A DNA stretch of 64,000 bases from Salinicola avicenniae. GTDB lineage: Bacteria; Pseudomonadota; Gammaproteobacteria; Pseudomonadales; Halomonadaceae. The notes under the pieces are model-generated. The model was not told where the DNA came from, did not search any database, and was given only the letters and a program-made list of their open reading frames with translations. This document shows, one piece after another, positions 17,891-29,129 of this stretch. Numbering within the stretch: position 1 is the stretch's first letter; each line of letters begins with the position of its first letter. Both the position numbers and the translations under genes were made by a program. The stretch lies in the NCBI RefSeq assembly GCF_023736115.1, contig NZ_JAKQZC010000005.1, positions 248,001 to 312,000 on the forward strand, written 5' to 3'.

Positions 17891-19594
17891 TCAGCCCTGC
17901 TTTTTCTGGATCTTGGCCCAGGAGTCCTTGAGCCCCACCGTACGATTGAAGACCAGCTTGCCATCGCGACAGGCGTGGCGGTCCGCACAGAAGTAGCCCA
18001 CCCGCTCGAACTGAAAGCGCGACTCGGCCTCGACGTTCGCCAGCGCCGGCTCGGCAATGCCCTCGACAGTCACCAGCGACTCAGGATTGAGACTCTCGAG
18101 GAAGTCGCCATCCTTGTCACGATCCGGCGCCTCGTGCAGGAACAGGTTGTCGTAAAGGCGGACTTCGACGGGTACCCCGTGGGCGGCGCTGACCCAGTGA
18201 ATCACGCCCTTCACCTTGCGTCCTTCGGGATTCTTGCCGAGCGTCTCGAAGTCGACGCTGCAGTGAAGCGCCTCAACCTCGCCATCGGCACCCTTGATCA
18301 CGTCGTCGCAGCGGATCACGTAGCCATTGCGCAGGCGCACTTCCTTGCCCGGCGCCAGCCGGAAGAACTTCTTCGGCGGCTCTTCCATGAAGTCGTCGCG
18401 ATCGATCCAGATTTCTCGAGTCAGCGGTAGGCGCCGCGTTCCCATGTCATCGCGCGCGGGATGGCCTGGCACCTCGAACACTTCGTCGTGATCTTCGGCA
18501 ACATTGGTCAGCACCACCTTGAGCGGCTTGAGCACGCACATGGCACGCGGCGCATTGTCTTCGAGATCGGACCGGATCGCGAAGTGCAGCATGGCGATGT
18601 CGACCACGTTCGCCGCCCGGCTAACGCCGGTCATATCGCAGAACTTGCGCAGCGACGCCGGCGTATAGCCTCGCCGGCGCAACCCCGAGATCGTCGGCAT
18701 ACGCGGGTCATCCCAGCCATCGACAACGCCTTGATCCACCAATAGCTTCAGCTTGCGCTTCGACGTCACCGTGTAATTGACGTTCATGCGCGCGAACTCC
18801 GTCTGCCGCGGACGGTTCGGTACCGGCAGATGATCGAGGAACCACTCGTAAAGCGGACGATGGTCCTCGAATTCCAGCGTGCACAGAGAATGCGTAATGC
18901 CCTCGATCGCGTCTGACTGCCCGTGGGCGAAGTCGTAGGACGGATAGATTTTCCAGGCGTCGCCGGTCTGATGATGGTGTGCATGGCGAATGCGATAGAG
19001 GATCGGATCGCGCAGATTGATGTTCGGTGCCGCCATGTCGATTTTCGCGCGCAGCACCTTGCTTCCCTCGGCGAACTCACCGCGCCGCATGCGATCGAGC
19101 AGGTCGAGGTTCTCGTCGACGCCGCGCTCGCGATAGGGGCTTGGTCGACCCGGCTCGGTCAAGGTCCCTCGGTACTCGCGAATCTCGTCAGGCGAGAGAT
19201 CGTCGACATAGGCATTGCCTTCGCGAATCAGATGCTGTGCCCAGGCGTAGAGCTGGTCGAAATAATCGGAGGCGTAGTGGACCTCGCCGCTCCACTCGTA
19301 CCCCAGCCAGCGAATATCTTCCTGGATCGCGTCGATGTAGGCCTGCTCTTCCTTGGCCGGATTGGTGTCATCGAAACGCAGATTGCAACGCCCGCCGAAC
19401 TGTTCGGCCAGGCCGAAATTGACCCAGATGGATTTCGCGTGACCGATATGCAGGAAGCCGTTCGGCTCCGGCGGAAAACGGGTAACGATGTCGGCAGCCT
19501 GACCCGATTCGATCTCGTCGCGAATCTGGTTGCGCAGGAAGTTCGGGGCCCCGTTTTGAGTCTCGGCATTATCGACGCGGCTTTCGACGCTCAT
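17891..19594 (-). CDS. glnS: Glutaminyl-tRNA synthetase
   Basis: A class I synthetase that charges tRNA-Gln directly. The 567-residue protein has the HIGH motif within [15 protein letters not shown], the KMSKS-equivalent VTSKRKLK, and the C-terminal beta-barrel anticodon-binding domains. Length agrees with E. coli GlnS (554). It is transcribed divergently from ppiB across a 181-nt intergenic region. Confidence 0.97.
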   Translation of the reverse strand: MSVESRVDNAETQNGAPNFLRNQIRDEIESGQAADIVTRFPPEPNGFLHIGHAKSIWVNFGLAEQFGGRCNLRFDDTNPAKEEQAYIDAIQEDIRWLGYEWSGEVHYASDYFDQLYAWAQHLIREGNAYVDDLSPDEIREYRGTLTEPGRPSPYRERGVDENLDLLDRMRRGEFAEGSKVLRAKIDMAAPNINLRDPILYRIRHAHHHQTGDAWKIYPSYDFAHGQSDAIEGITHSLCTLEFEDHRPLYEWFLDHLPVPNRPRQTEFARMNVNYTVTSKRKLKLLVDQGVVDGWDDPRMPTISGLRRRGYTPASLRKFCDMTGVSRAANVVDIAMLHFAIRSDLEDNAPRAMCVLKPLKVVLTNVAEDHDEVFEVPGHPARDDMGTRRLPLTREIWIDRDDFMEEPPKKFFRLAPGKEVRLRNGYVIRCDDVIKGADGEVEALHCSVDFETLGKNPEGRKVKGVIHWVSAAHGVPVEVRLYDNLFLHEAPDRDKDGDFLESLNPESLVTVEGIAEPALANVEAESRFQFERVGYFCADRHACRDGKLVFNRTVGLKDSWAKIQKKQG

Positions 19595-19775
19595 GGAATG
19601 CAGGCAACCTCTGTAATTCGAATGATCGGCCGACGTATCGGCCCGGATGGCGGCAGGTTAACACGCGCGCTCAGCGGTTTCTCCCGCTCGCGCAAAACAG
19701 CTATTATAGCGCGACGCGCGACGCCGGCGCCAAGCCGGCGAACATTCCGTACCGCCCTATCGTTCAGGAAGTCTC

Positions 19776-20270
19776 ATGATCGTTTTGCATACCAATTACG
19801 GCGTCATCAAGCTCGAGCTCGATCACGACAAAGCCCCCAAGACTGCCGCCAACTTCGAACAGTATGTTCGCGACGGCCACTATGACGCCACGCTGTTCCA
19901 TCGCGTGATCGACGGGTTCATGGTGCAGGGTGGCGGCTTCGACACCGATTTCGAGCAGAAGGCCACGCGCGCGCCGATCGAGAACGAGGCCGACAACGGG
20001 CTCCCTAACCACAAGGGCGCGGTCGCCATGGCGCGCACCCAGGACCCGCACTCCGCCAGCGCCCAGTTCTTCATCAACGTCGGCGACAACGACTTCCTCA
20101 ACCACCGCGACAAGAGCGTCCAAGGCTGGGGCTACTGCGTTTTCGGCGAAGTCACAGAAGGTATGGACGTGGTCGACAAGATCCGCAAGGTCGCCACCGG
20201 CCGCCGCGGCATGCACAGCGACGTGCCAACCGAGGACGTGATTCTCGAGCGCGCCGAGGTGCAGTCGTAA
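19776..20270 (+). CDS. ppiB: Cytoplasmic peptidyl-prolyl cis-trans isomerase B (cyclophilin)
   Basis: The 164-residue cyclophilin has the active-site segments [13 protein letters not shown] and [17 protein letters not shown], both conserved in PpiB. It has no signal peptide, which points to the cytoplasmic PpiB rather than periplasmic PpiA. CAGGAAG precedes the ATG. It is followed 40 nt later by lpxH, the usual neighbour in enterics and pseudomonads. Confidence 0.96.
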   Translation: MIVLHTNYGVIKLELDHDKAPKTAANFEQYVRDGHYDATLFHRVIDGFMVQGGGFDTDFEQKATRAPIENEADNGLPNHKGAVAMARTQDPHSASAQFFINVGDNDFLNHRDKSVQGWGYCVFGEVTEGMDVVDKIRKVATGRRGMHSDVPTEDVILERAEVQS

Positions 20271-20310
20271 TCGTGTCTCGCGACCACCAACGCCCGGGAG
20301 ATTTCATCGC

Positions 20311-21039
20311 ATGCAACTGTTGATCGCCGACCTGCACCTGCAGCCCGACCAGCCCGAGATCGCCAAAGGGTTCATCGACTATCTGCGAGGCCCGGCGCGC
20401 GAGGCGTCGTCACTGACCATCCTCGGCGATCTGTTCGAGGCCTGGATCGGTGACGACTATCGCGGGGATTTCGAACAGAAGATCATCGCCGAACTGCGGG
20501 CCTGCCATGAGGCGGGCACCCGCCTGGCCTTCATGCACGGCAATCGGGATTTCCTGATTGGCGAATCCTTCGCCGCCGATAGCGGCTGCGCGCTGCTCGA
20601 TGACCCGACCGTGGTCGAGCTGGCGGGCCAGCGCGTCCTGCTGATGCACGGCGATAGCCTGTGCACCCGCGACGAGGCCTACATGGCCTTTCGCCAGCAG
20701 TCGCGCAACCCGGCCTGGCAGGCGCAGATCCTGGCCATGCCGGTCGAGGAGCGTCTTGCACTGGCCAAGCAGTTGCGTCAGCAATCCGGCGAGGCCAACT
20801 CCAACAAGGCCGAGGACATCATGGATGTCACGCCGTCGGCGGTTGTCGAAGCGATGCGGACGCACGGGGTCGCGGTGATGATCCACGGCCACACTCACCG
20901 CCCCGCCGTTCACAAGCTCGACATCGACGGCCAGGCCGCCACCCGCTATGTGCTCGGGGACTGGCGCCCGGACCAGGGCTGGCAGCTGCGCGCCGAGGCG
21001 TCGTCACTGACGCTGGAGTCGTTTCCCCTGTCCCCCTGA
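20311..21039 (+). CDS. lpxH: UDP-2,3-diacylglucosamine diphosphatase LpxH
   Basis: Hydrolyses UDP-2,3-diacylglucosamine to lipid X in lipid A biosynthesis. The 242-residue peripheral membrane enzyme has the full calcineurin-like metallophosphatase motif set: ADLHL, GDLFEAWIGDD, HGNRD, and HGHTHRP. The position next to ppiB is conserved. The gene converges with the large regulator at 21138. Confidence 0.95.
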   Translation: MQLLIADLHLQPDQPEIAKGFIDYLRGPAREASSLTILGDLFEAWIGDDYRGDFEQKIIAELRACHEAGTRLAFMHGNRDFLIGESFAADSGCALLDDPTVVELAGQRVLLMHGDSLCTRDEAYMAFRQQSRNPAWQAQILAMPVEERLALAKQLRQQSGEANSNKAEDIMDVTPSAVVEAMRTHGVAVMIHGHTHRPAVHKLDIDGQAATRYVLGDWRPDQGWQLRAEASSLTLESFPLSP

Positions 21040-21137
21040 GCAACCCGCCCGTCATCGTCCGTTGGACGGCGGCGGGCACTCTCGAGCGGCTTGCCCGACT
21101 GCGCCGTCGACTCGCCTGGCGAATGGCGACGCCTCGG

Positions 21138-24100
21138 TCAGACCTGAAAATCCAGCGCGGATGATCGGGTCGAGACGTTATCCAGCAGCGTGCGCCAGCG
21201 CGTCAGAATCGGCGCGTCAGAGAGCGCCACCTCGCCCAGTCGGTAACGCAGCGCGTGCTGCTTCTCGACACTGTCCGATGCCACGAGCTGGAGCCAGGCC
21301 TCGAGCCCCTTCAGTTCGACATGCGGACTGCCCATGTCCCGTGACCAGACGATAGCCTCTTCGATCAATCCGGCCACCTCGTGCAACGCCTCTCCCAGTC
21401 GGTGGCGGGCCCGCGCCAACTGTAGGCATAGCTGCGGCATCATCAGCGAACGATGCTGACGCGCTTCTGTCAGGCACGGTTCCAGGTAAGCCACCGCCCG
21501 CTCGGCATCGTTGAGCGCCAGGCAGGCATCGCCGTACCAGAGGAAAGGTCGCTGCACGGCATGCTTGCCGGTCAATTCACTCAGCTGCGCCACGCTGGCG
21601 TCCAGGCATCTCATGCCTTCACGCTCCCCCGCCAGCGCCTGCCCCCATCCCAGTACGCAGCTGGCTTCGAGGTGCCAGCGCCGAAGATCGGGCGTGCGCG
21701 TCAGCTCATGAGCTCGCCGCCCGTGCTCGACGGCCAGATGCACATGGCCGAGCTGGCGATAAAGCGACGCAGCAAAGACCAGAGCCATCGCCAGCGAGCC
21801 TGGATGCCGCGTGCGCTCGGCCAACCGAATGACCGCCTCCATCTGCTGCTCGGCGGGGTGATAGTTGCCGCGCAAGCAGAGCACCCAGGCCTGATAACAG
21901 GCGGCAGCCACCTGCGGATGCTCCGAATACGGCAACCACTCCAACGCCATCGGTAAGTTCAGCGGGTCGATCTGCTCGAGATGCTCATAGGCCCGAACGA
22001 CCTTCCCGCTCCAATACTCGCCCTTCGCGCGAGCATAGAGCGCCAGTCGCTGATAGCGCGGATCGCCGATACGCTCGGCGAGTTCGCGTAACTGCCCGAC
22101 GAGCCCCTCCGCCACCTGATTGGCATGGCGCTGGCTAGCCCCTACCCACAACCCCCACGTCACCAGAAAAGCCTGATCGTCGGCATCTTCCTCGAGGTGA
22201 CTCGACTGCCACAACGACTGCGCCTCGAGAAAACTCTCGTGGGCCATCGGCGAGCCATGACCCTCCAGCGCATAGCAGGCCTGCCCCTTGACCGTCAGCA
22301 GACTGATCCGGCGCTCGGCCGCCGCCGAGCCCGAGCCAAGGCAGGCGAGCCCCGATTCCGCCATCCGCCGTGCCGTCAGGTTGGCACTGACCTTCAAGGC
22401 ATTGCGGGCTGCCATCTCGAAATAGCGCGCGGCGCGCGCGGCATCGCCGCTACGCTGCAGGTGTTCGGCAAATTCGCCTGGGTGACGACTGATCCACGCC
22501 GGATGGCGGTGTTCGATCAACGCGATGACACGCCGGTGAAGCAGCGTGCGCACATCGATCGGACACGACAGGTAGGCCGCTTCCTGCAACAGGGGATGGG
22601 TAAACTGCAGATCATGAGGAGGGGCTTCGCAGGGCTCGATGATCTCCAGGCGTCGCATTTGTGACAGCGCAGCTTTGAGTGTCGACTCATCACCGTCCAG
22701 GCAGTCGGCCAGCATCGAGGTCTCGAACTGTCGACCCAACACGGCCGCCATATGAGCGACTCGGCGATCCCCCTGGAGCTGATCGATGCGGCTGGCAAGG
22801 AGTCCAAGCAGTCCGCTCGGCAAGCTGTCGACATCCAGACGACGCCCCTCGCGCCGATCGATCTCGAGTCGTCGACAGATCTCCTGCAGATAGAGCGGTA
22901 CGCCCTCACAGCGCTCGATCAACTGTTCACGCAGCCGCGGTCGTAGCACCAACCGGTGACGACGTGCCAAATAGTCGAGCATCTCCGAAGACTGCGACGG
23001 CGCCAATCGTCCGAGCACGACTTGCTGGTCCCAGGCGAGACGCACCGGAGGCCATTGGAGATTCTGGTGCGATGCCAGGAGCAAAAAGGCGGTATGGATC
23101 GGGAGTCGGGCCTGCAGGTTGTGCAGAACCTTGAGCGAGGGTTCATCGAGCCACTGCAGATCGTCGACAATCATGACGAGCGGCCGGTTCGACGCCGTCA
23201 GCTCCAGAATCAGCGCCTGCACGAGTCGAGTCACCAGCTCGACGGCCTCGTCCGCATCCTCGCGCGCCAGCGACTCGGGGCCGAAGACATCGATCAGCAG
23301 ACGTCGCCGCTCGGGATCGATGCCGGCCAGCGACGGCGTACGCGCGATCAGCGCTCCCAGCGATGCCTCATCCAGCGCGGCGCGAAGACTCCAGCGCAGC
23401 AGCGCCTGAATCAGGCCATAGGAAGTCTGGCTGGAAAGGCGCGTGGTCGGCCGCCAGAAGATCGCCACCTCTTCGCCTTGCAGCAGCTGCTCGCGAAAGT
23501 GGACCAGCAGCGCCGACTTGCCGATGCCCGTATCGCCCAGCACGAGAAGACTCTGCCGCAGCCCCAGCGACACGCGGGCCAAGGCGTCACGCAAGCGGCG
23601 CAGCTCGCCTTCCCGCCCGGTCAGGCTCGGCGGAAGCGTCGTCCGACCTCCCCCGTCGCCGCCCAGCACCAGCGCCCGTTGCCGGACACGCCCATCGCTG
23701 CTGATCAACCTGGCGGCAAGACGAGACTGCAGGTCGAACGTCGGCGGCAGATGCTGGCTGGCGTTCAGCGAAATCACCAGCTCGCCGGCCTGCGCCGACG
23801 CCATCATGGCTAATGCGACTTGCGTCACGTCGCCGAACGGGTCGATCGACTGCCGCTCGGGTAGCCAGATGACCCGGCCGCTATCGAGACCGGCGGAGAG
23901 CGAGAAACGCGGCGCGGCCCCGTCTCCCTCCCAGACCCGGGCCAGTTCGCGCGGCAAGCCCTGACGACAGTGTTCGAACAGCGCGACCAGTTCCGCCAAC
24001 TGATGAGTGGGCCCATGGGTGCCGAAACAGGCCAGGCCGACACCGCTGCCAACCGACGCCTGCCAAAATCCGCCCAGATGTCGACACTGGGTCTCCAGCC

Positions 24101-25034
24101 ACTGGAAAAGGCGGTCCTGCGCCTTGAGACAGGCCAGCGCCTGTCCCAGATCATTGCCCGTCTTCGACGGTACGAGCGCGATCGCCATGACCGCGACCTG
24201 GCGGTAGTCGATGTCGTCGACATGGTAATCATCGGTGCTGAGATCGCCGCGTCGCGGACCATCCAGACCAATGCTGGCCCGCCAGGCGACCTCGTCGGCA
24301 GCCGATGGCGCGTCGGACCAGAACCCCGCCAGCTGCAGAAAGCCAGGGTCCGGCTGCTGCCCGGCCAGCGCCAGTTGCTGTAGAAAGGCATTGAACTGCT
24401 CGCGTGCCGCGGCGATCTGGCCCTGCTCCGCCAGCTGGCGCACCAAGCGTTCGTGAAACGGCCCATAGCCTGCGAAGCGATGGATCAACTGGCGCAACAA
24501 TGACTCCGGCAACACCGGGGTTGCCGCCAGCACGCGCTCGGCGTAGTCAATGAGCGCCTGACGCCATTCGCCACGCGTGCGGACCAGCCACTGCTGGAAG
24601 CCGACGCACTGACCGAGATGCAACTCGGCCACCAGATCCCCGGCATAGTAGCCGAGCAGACAGTCGAGCGTCTCCCTGTCGGCGGGGCGCTCGAGCAGCG
24701 ACTCTACCTCCCGCAGATCCCATGAAACGTCGGCCGGCAGGGAGAAGGCGATCGTCTGCCGCGTTACCGTCAGCGACATATCAGCGATCTCGCCGAGCCC
24801 CTGGCGCAGGCAATGCAGCGCGTGACGGAGGTTGGTGCGCCCCGACTTGACGCCCTGATCCGGCCACAGCATTTCCGCCAGCACCGCACGATTGGCGGGC
24901 ACGTCCTGGAGCATCAGATAAACCAGTAGCGCCTTGACCTTGTCGTAGCTGAACTGGGTAAGCACCTGGCCATCGCGCCGACAGGCAAAATGGCCAAAGA
25001 GCGAGATTGTTGTTGTAGCTCTGTCCTGAGTCAT
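21138..25034 (-). CDS. SARP/BTAD-type transcriptional regulator with degenerate cyclase, AAA ATPase and TPR domains
   Basis: A 1298-residue multidomain protein. Residues about 8-100 resemble an OmpR-like winged helix (KVKALLVYLMLQ, NLRHALHCLRQGLG). Residues about 105-245 are a BTAD helical domain. Residues about 275-435 resemble a class III nucleotide-cyclase homology domain (SAGLDSGRVIWLP, PFGDVTQVALAMMASAQAGELVIS). Both metal-binding Asp positions appear lost: VAVMAIAL and GSGVGLACFG stand where Asp is expected, so it is probably a non-catalytic sensor. A STAND/AAA ATPase follows, with Walker A GDTGIGKS at 500-507 and Walker B MIVDDLQWLDE, then TPR-like repeats to the end. Target genes and signal are unknown. 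It is followed by nothing in operon and preceded by miaE. Confidence 0.82.
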   Translation of the reverse strand: MTQDRATTTISLFGHFACRRDGQVLTQFSYDKVKALLVYLMLQDVPANRAVLAEMLWPDQGVKSGRTNLRHALHCLRQGLGEIADMSLTVTRQTIAFSLPADVSWDLREVESLLERPADRETLDCLLGYYAGDLVAELHLGQCVGFQQWLVRTRGEWRQALIDYAERVLAATPVLPESLLRQLIHRFAGYGPFHERLVRQLAEQGQIAAAREQFNAFLQQLALAGQQPDPGFLQLAGFWSDAPSAADEVAWRASIGLDGPRRGDLSTDDYHVDDIDYRQVAVMAIALVPSKTGNDLGQALACLKAQDRLFQWLETQCRHLGGFWQASVGSGVGLACFGTHGPTHQLAELVALFEHCRQGLPRELARVWEGDGAAPRFSLSAGLDSGRVIWLPERQSIDPFGDVTQVALAMMASAQAGELVISLNASQHLPPTFDLQSRLAARLISSDGRVRQRALVLGGDGGGRTTLPPSLTGREGELRRLRDALARVSLGLRQSLLVLGDTGIGKSALLVHFREQLLQGEEVAIFWRPTTRLSSQTSYGLIQALLRWSLRAALDEASLGALIARTPSLAGIDPERRRLLIDVFGPESLAREDADEAVELVTRLVQALILELTASNRPLVMIVDDLQWLDEPSLKVLHNLQARLPIHTAFLLLASHQNLQWPPVRLAWDQQVVLGRLAPSQSSEMLDYLARRHRLVLRPRLREQLIERCEGVPLYLQEICRRLEIDRREGRRLDVDSLPSGLLGLLASRIDQLQGDRRVAHMAAVLGRQFETSMLADCLDGDESTLKAALSQMRRLEIIEPCEAPPHDLQFTHPLLQEAAYLSCPIDVRTLLHRRVIALIEHRHPAWISRHPGEFAEHLQRSGDAARAARYFEMAARNALKVSANLTARRMAESGLACLGSGSAAAERRISLLTVKGQACYALEGHGSPMAHESFLEAQSLWQSSHLEEDADDQAFLVTWGLWVGASQRHANQVAEGLVGQLRELAERIGDPRYQRLALYARAKGEYWSGKVVRAYEHLEQIDPLNLPMALEWLPYSEHPQVAAACYQAWVLCLRGNYHPAEQQMEAVIRLAERTRHPGSLAMALVFAASLYRQLGHVHLAVEHGRRAHELTRTPDLRRWHLEASCVLGWGQALAGEREGMRCLDASVAQLSELTGKHAVQRPFLWYGDACLALNDAERAVAYLEPCLTEARQHRSLMMPQLCLQLARARHRLGEALHEVAGLIEEAIVWSRDMGSPHVELKGLEAWLQLVASDSVEKQHALRYRLGEVALSDAPILTRWRTLLDNVSTRSSALDFQV

Positions 25035-25110
25035 GTTGTTTCACTATGTCGATCGATAACGGATTCGCTCGACCGCGGGAAGCCCCTCGCCGGGCTTCCG
25101 CTTCACGCCG

Positions 25111-25761
25111 TCAGTTCATGACATCCGCCGCCGGCACGCCGCTGTGAAAACGGAACACTGCATCATCGCTTTCGATCAGCTGGCGCTCCCGCTCGGCAAA
25201 GCGCGCCACTCGTGCCGCAACCGCCTCGCGGCCCGCGTAGGTTTCCGCCAGCGTCAGATAGTCCTCGAAATGGCGACCTTCCGAGCGCACCAGGCCTCGG
25301 TAGAAGCGCGCCAACGACTCGTCGAGATGCGGGATCAGGCGGGCAAAACGCTCGCAGGAACGCGCCTCGATGAACGCGCCCACAATAAGAATATCGATCA
25401 GCCGCTGCGGCTCTTCCCGCGCTACGTGTTCCCGCAGTCCCTCGGCGTAGCGCGAGGCCTGCAGGTGGGAGTAGTCGATACCGCGCTCCTGCATCAGTCC
25501 GACCACCTGCTCAAAATGCAGCAGCTCTTCTCGCGCCAGCTGCGACATCTTGCTCAGCAGCTCCGGGCGATCGACATAGCGGAACATCAGACTCATCGCC
25601 GTGGAGGCGGCCTTCTTTTCACACTGTGCATGATCGATCAGCAGCAGCGCCGGATTGGCCAGTGCCGCCTCGACCCAGCGGTCCGGCGTCGCACAAGGCA
25701 AGAAATCGAGAAGCGGCTGGGGAAGTAGCGTATCGGTAGCGGTATCGTTGTGAGCGGGCAT
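25111..25761 (-). CDS. miaE: tRNA-(ms2io6A)-hydroxylase MiaE
   Basis: A diiron monooxygenase hydroxylating 2-methylthio-N6-isopentenyladenosine at position 37 of tRNAs reading UNN codons. The 216-residue ferritin-like four-helix protein shows the paired diiron ligands in IDHAQCEKKAA, EELLHFEQV, FIEARSCERF and SEGRHFEDY. It lies 76 nt upstream of the SARP-type regulator in the same direction. Whether they share a transcript is unclear; a GC-rich hairpin without a U-tract lies between them. Confidence 0.93.
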   Translation of the reverse strand: MPAHNDTATDTLLPQPLLDFLPCATPDRWVEAALANPALLLIDHAQCEKKAASTAMSLMFRYVDRPELLSKMSQLAREELLHFEQVVGLMQERGIDYSHLQASRYAEGLREHVAREEPQRLIDILIVGAFIEARSCERFARLIPHLDESLARFYRGLVRSEGRHFEDYLTLAETYAGREAVAARVARFAERERQLIESDDAVFRFHSGVPAADVMN

Positions 25762-26182
25762 GCGATCGGCAGTCGTTGGCGAGACATCGGGCCGCCGTAA
25801 GCTGGCGGCAGCGTGAGTGACGCCACCTTCGTTGAATCAGAGTGGACGTCGTCGAGCGAGGCTCCATGGTAGCGCCTGCCTCGACAGACTTCGACACTCT
25901 TTTCAGCCTGGCTTCACTGCTAGCCAGCACCGCATTTGGCGCAGCCACAACGCGCGATTCGCTTCAGCCACGCCCGCGCGACAAACCTCTTCAGCCCCCG
26001 TCCGCGACCGAACGTGAACACCGCCCCGGCCCCGGAAGTGGCGCCGCGGGCGGCTTCTTAACATTGTCGACAGTTTCACGTAGACTTCGCTGCGCCCACC
26101 GCTGCCGACCGGTCCCGCCCGAAAGTCTTCTCGGGCGCGTGTCGCCAATCGCGGGCTCTGACACTAGATGAGGGTCTCCACC
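25762..26182. other. Divergent intergenic region miaE/acnB
   Basis: About 420 nt without a credible gene. Short open frames on both strands lack family features. It must carry the miaE promoter (minus) and the acnB promoter (plus; candidate at 26058-26086). The segment has lower coding character and no conspicuous repeat. Confidence 0.6.
26058..26086 (+). promoter_or_regulatory. Candidate acnB promoter
   Basis: TTAACA (-35), a 17-nt spacer and TAGACT (-10) lie about 100 nt upstream of the acnB start. The match is moderate; no other good promoter is visible closer to the gene. Confidence 0.5.
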
Positions 26183-28786
26183 GTGCTTGAAGCTTACCGT
26201 CAACATGTCGAGGAGCGCGCCGCCGAAGGCGTGCCACCGAAACCGCTGAACGCCGAAATGACCGCCCAGCTGGTCGAGCTGCTGAAGCAGCCTCCGGTCG
26301 GCGAGGAAGCGTTTCTCCTCGAACTGATCACCGATCGCGTGCCGCCGGGTGTCGACGAAGCCGCCTACGTCAAGGCCGGCTTCCTGACCGCTATCGCCAA
26401 GGGCGACGCCAGCTCGCCGCTGATCGACCGAATTCACGCGGTCAAGCTTCTGGGCACGATGCAGGGCGGCTACAACATCGCCACGCTGGTCGAGCTGCTC
26501 GATGACAGCGACCTCGCCGAGGAAGCCGGCGAACAGCTCAAGCATACCCTGCTGATGTTCGACGCTTTCCATGACGTCGCCGAACGCGCCAAGGCAGGCA
26601 ATAGCGTCGCCCAAAGCGTGCTCGAGTCCTGGGCAGAGGCCGAATGGTTCCTGGCCAAGCCCGCGCTGGCCGAGAAGATCAGCATCGCGGTCTTCAAGGT
26701 CCCGGGCGAGACCAATACCGATGACCTCTCCCCGGCACCCGATGCCTGGTCACGGCCCGACATTCCGCTGCATGCCAACGCCATGCTCAAGAACCCGCGC
26801 GACGGCATCGAACCGGAAGCCCCGGGCAGCAAAGGGCCGCTCGCCCAGATCGACGCAGTCAAGGCCAAGGGCTTTCCGGTCGCTTATGTCGGTGACGTGG
26901 TCGGCACGGGGTCATCGCGCAAATCAGCGACCAACTCGGTCCTCTGGTTCTTCGGCGACGACATTCCCCACGTGCCGAACAAGCGCGCCGGCGGTTTCGT
27001 TTTCGGCGGAAAGATCGCGCCAATCTTCTTCAATACCATGGAAGACGCCGGCGCCCTGCCGATCGAGATGGATGTCGAAAAACTCGACATGGGCGACGTG
27101 ATCGACGTCTATCCCTATGAAGGCAAGGTGACGCGCCACGATAGCGACGAAGTCATCTCGACCTTCGAACTGAAGACCCAGGTCGTCCTCGACGAAGTGC
27201 GCGCCGGTGGCCGTATTCCGCTGATCATTGGCCGCGGCCTGACCGAAAAGGCGCGCAACGAGCTCGGCCTCCCGGCATCCGATATCTTCCGCAAGCCGGA
27301 GCAGCCCGTCGACACCGGCAAGGGCTTCACGCTGGCGCAGAAGATGGTGGGTAAGGCCTGCGGCATGGACGGGGTCCGTCCCGGCATGTACTGCGAGCCG
27401 AAGATGACCACCGTGGGGTCCCAGGACACCACCGGCCCGATGACGCGCGATGAACTGAAGGATCTCGCCTGCCTCGGCTTCCAGGCCGACCTGGTGATGC
27501 AGTCCTTCTGCCATACCGCTGCCTACCCGAAGCCGGTCGACGTCGAGACTCACCATACGCTGCCGGATTTCATCATGAACCGCGGCGGTGTCTCGCTGCG
27601 CCCGGGCGACGGCATCATCCACTCCTGGCTCAACCGCATGCTGCTCCCGGATACCGTGGGCACCGGCGGTGACTCGCACACGCGCTTCCCGATGGGCATT
27701 TCGTTCCCCGCAGGCTCGGGGCTCGTCGCCTTCGCCGCCGCCACCGGCGTCATGCCGCTGGACATGCCGGAGTCGGTACTGGTGCGCTTCAAGGGCGAAC
27801 GCCAGCCGGGCATCACGCTGCGCGACCTGGTCCACGCGATCCCCTACTACGCCATCCAGCAGGGCCACCTGACCGTCGCCAAGTCCGGCAAGAAAAACCT
27901 CTTCTCCGGCCGCATTCTCGAGATCGAGGGGCTTGAAGACCTGACGGCCGAGCAGGCGTTCGAGCTCTCGGACGCGTCCGCCGAGCGAAGCGCCGCAGGC
28001 TGTACCATCACTCTGGGTGAGGACCGTGTCACCGAGTACCTGAACTCGAACGTCACCCTGCTCAAGTGGATGATCAGCAACGGCTATGGAGATCGCCGCA
28101 CGCTGGAGCGTCGCATCGAAGCCATGGAAGCCTGGCTTGCCGATCCGAGCCTGATGCGGGCCGATGCCGATGCCGAGTATGCCGCGGTGATCGAAATCGA
28201 CCTCGCGGAAGTCGATCAGCCGGTACTCTGCGCCCCGAACGACCCCGACGACGCCCGCCTGCTGTCGGAAGTCGCTGGCGAGAAGATCGACGAAGTCTTC
28301 ATCGGCTCTTGCATGACCAACATCGGCCACTTCCGCGCCGCCGGCAAGCTGCTCGAGAAACAACCGCCGGGCAGCCTGAAGACCCGCTTGTGGCTTGCGC
28401 CGCCGACCAAGATGGATCAACATCAGCTGACCGAGGAAGGCTACTACGGTATCTACGGCAAGGCGGGTGCACGCATGGAGATGCCGGGCTGCTCGCTGTG
28501 CATGGGTAACCAGGCGCGTGTGGCGCCGAAATCGACGGTCGTTTCCACGTCGACTCGTAACTTCCCCAACCGGTTGGGTGACGGCGCCGATGTCTACCTG
28601 GCATCGGCAGAGCTCGCGGCGATCGCCGCCGTCGAGGGCCGTCTACCGACCGTCGAGGAATACAAAGCGACCATGGGCGAGTTCAATGCGATGGCGGGCG
28701 AGATCTACCGCTACATGAACTTCCATGAGATCGAGGACTTCCAGAAAGCCGCGGCGACGGTCATCCCGGTCGCACAGGAAGCCTGA
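26183..28786 (+). CDS. acnB: Bifunctional aconitate hydratase B / 2-methylisocitrate dehydratase
   Basis: The TCA-cycle enzyme interconverts citrate and isocitrate; the apo form binds mRNA in E. coli. The 867-residue protein follows E. coli AcnB along its whole length, including the HEAT-like N-terminus, [12 protein letters not shown], and the [4Fe-4S] cysteines in GSCMTNIGH and [10 protein letters not shown]. The GTG at 26183 is preferred. Homology starts at VLEAYRQHV, and the ATG 15 nt upstream (26168) is part of the ATGAGGG Shine-Dalgarno. A strong terminator follows. Confidence 0.97.
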   Translation: MLEAYRQHVEERAAEGVPPKPLNAEMTAQLVELLKQPPVGEEAFLLELITDRVPPGVDEAAYVKAGFLTAIAKGDASSPLIDRIHAVKLLGTMQGGYNIATLVELLDDSDLAEEAGEQLKHTLLMFDAFHDVAERAKAGNSVAQSVLESWAEAEWFLAKPALAEKISIAVFKVPGETNTDDLSPAPDAWSRPDIPLHANAMLKNPRDGIEPEAPGSKGPLAQIDAVKAKGFPVAYVGDVVGTGSSRKSATNSVLWFFGDDIPHVPNKRAGGFVFGGKIAPIFFNTMEDAGALPIEMDVEKLDMGDVIDVYPYEGKVTRHDSDEVISTFELKTQVVLDEVRAGGRIPLIIGRGLTEKARNELGLPASDIFRKPEQPVDTGKGFTLAQKMVGKACGMDGVRPGMYCEPKMTTVGSQDTTGPMTRDELKDLACLGFQADLVMQSFCHTAAYPKPVDVETHHTLPDFIMNRGGVSLRPGDGIIHSWLNRMLLPDTVGTGGDSHTRFPMGISFPAGSGLVAFAAATGVMPLDMPESVLVRFKGERQPGITLRDLVHAIPYYAIQQGHLTVAKSGKKNLFSGRILEIEGLEDLTAEQAFELSDASAERSAAGCTITLGEDRVTEYLNSNVTLLKWMISNGYGDRRTLERRIEAMEAWLADPSLMRADADAEYAAVIEIDLAEVDQPVLCAPNDPDDARLLSEVAGEKIDEVFIGSCMTNIGHFRAAGKLLEKQPPGSLKTRLWLAPPTKMDQHQLTEEGYYGIYGKAGARMEMPGCSLCMGNQARVAPKSTVVSTSTRNFPNRLGDGADVYLASAELAAIAAVEGRLPTVEEYKATMGEFNAMAGEIYRYMNFHEIEDFQKAAATVIPVAQEA

Positions 28787-28827
28787 CACGACTCTTCCGA
28801 TGCTCGCGCGTTAAGAAGAGGTCACCG

Positions 28828-28857
28828 AAACGCCCCGCCATCGCGGGGCGTTTTTTT
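28828..28857 (+). terminator. Rho-independent terminator of acnB
   Basis: An 11-bp stem AAACGCCCCGC/GCGGGGCGTTT with loop CATC is followed by a run of seven T in all. It lies 41 nt after the acnB stop. Confidence 0.92.
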
Positions 28858-29129
28858 GCCCCATGAGAGGCCTTGATCGTCGACGTGACGGGCGAGCAGC
28901 GGCGAGTCACGACGCCGCCGTCGGTCGCGGTCCGTCGTAAAAGCCGGACATCGAAGCGCGCCGCTCGGTAGACGCGGACTTGCGGCCATCGCGAACGAAA
29001 TTTAGAGTCTCTGCAAGCGCTCGAACGCTGTTCGCGTTCTTGGCTTGCCATCAACCGCCGCTAACAACACTGCCGGGCGCGCGCCTTGCCCGCCGGCGCA
29101 CTGCCTGCTGGCCCCTTCAAGGAGATGTC

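Noticed and set aside
25078-25099. Terminator between miaE and the SARP-type regulator
   Set aside because: GGAAGCCC/GGGCTTCC forms an 8-bp hairpin but has no U-tract on either strand; left out as a feature.
26924-28423. 499-codon open frame antisense to acnB
   Set aside because: It is a codon-bias shadow in GC-rich coding DNA; acnB on the plus strand matches its family along the full length and the antisense product has no recognisable motif.
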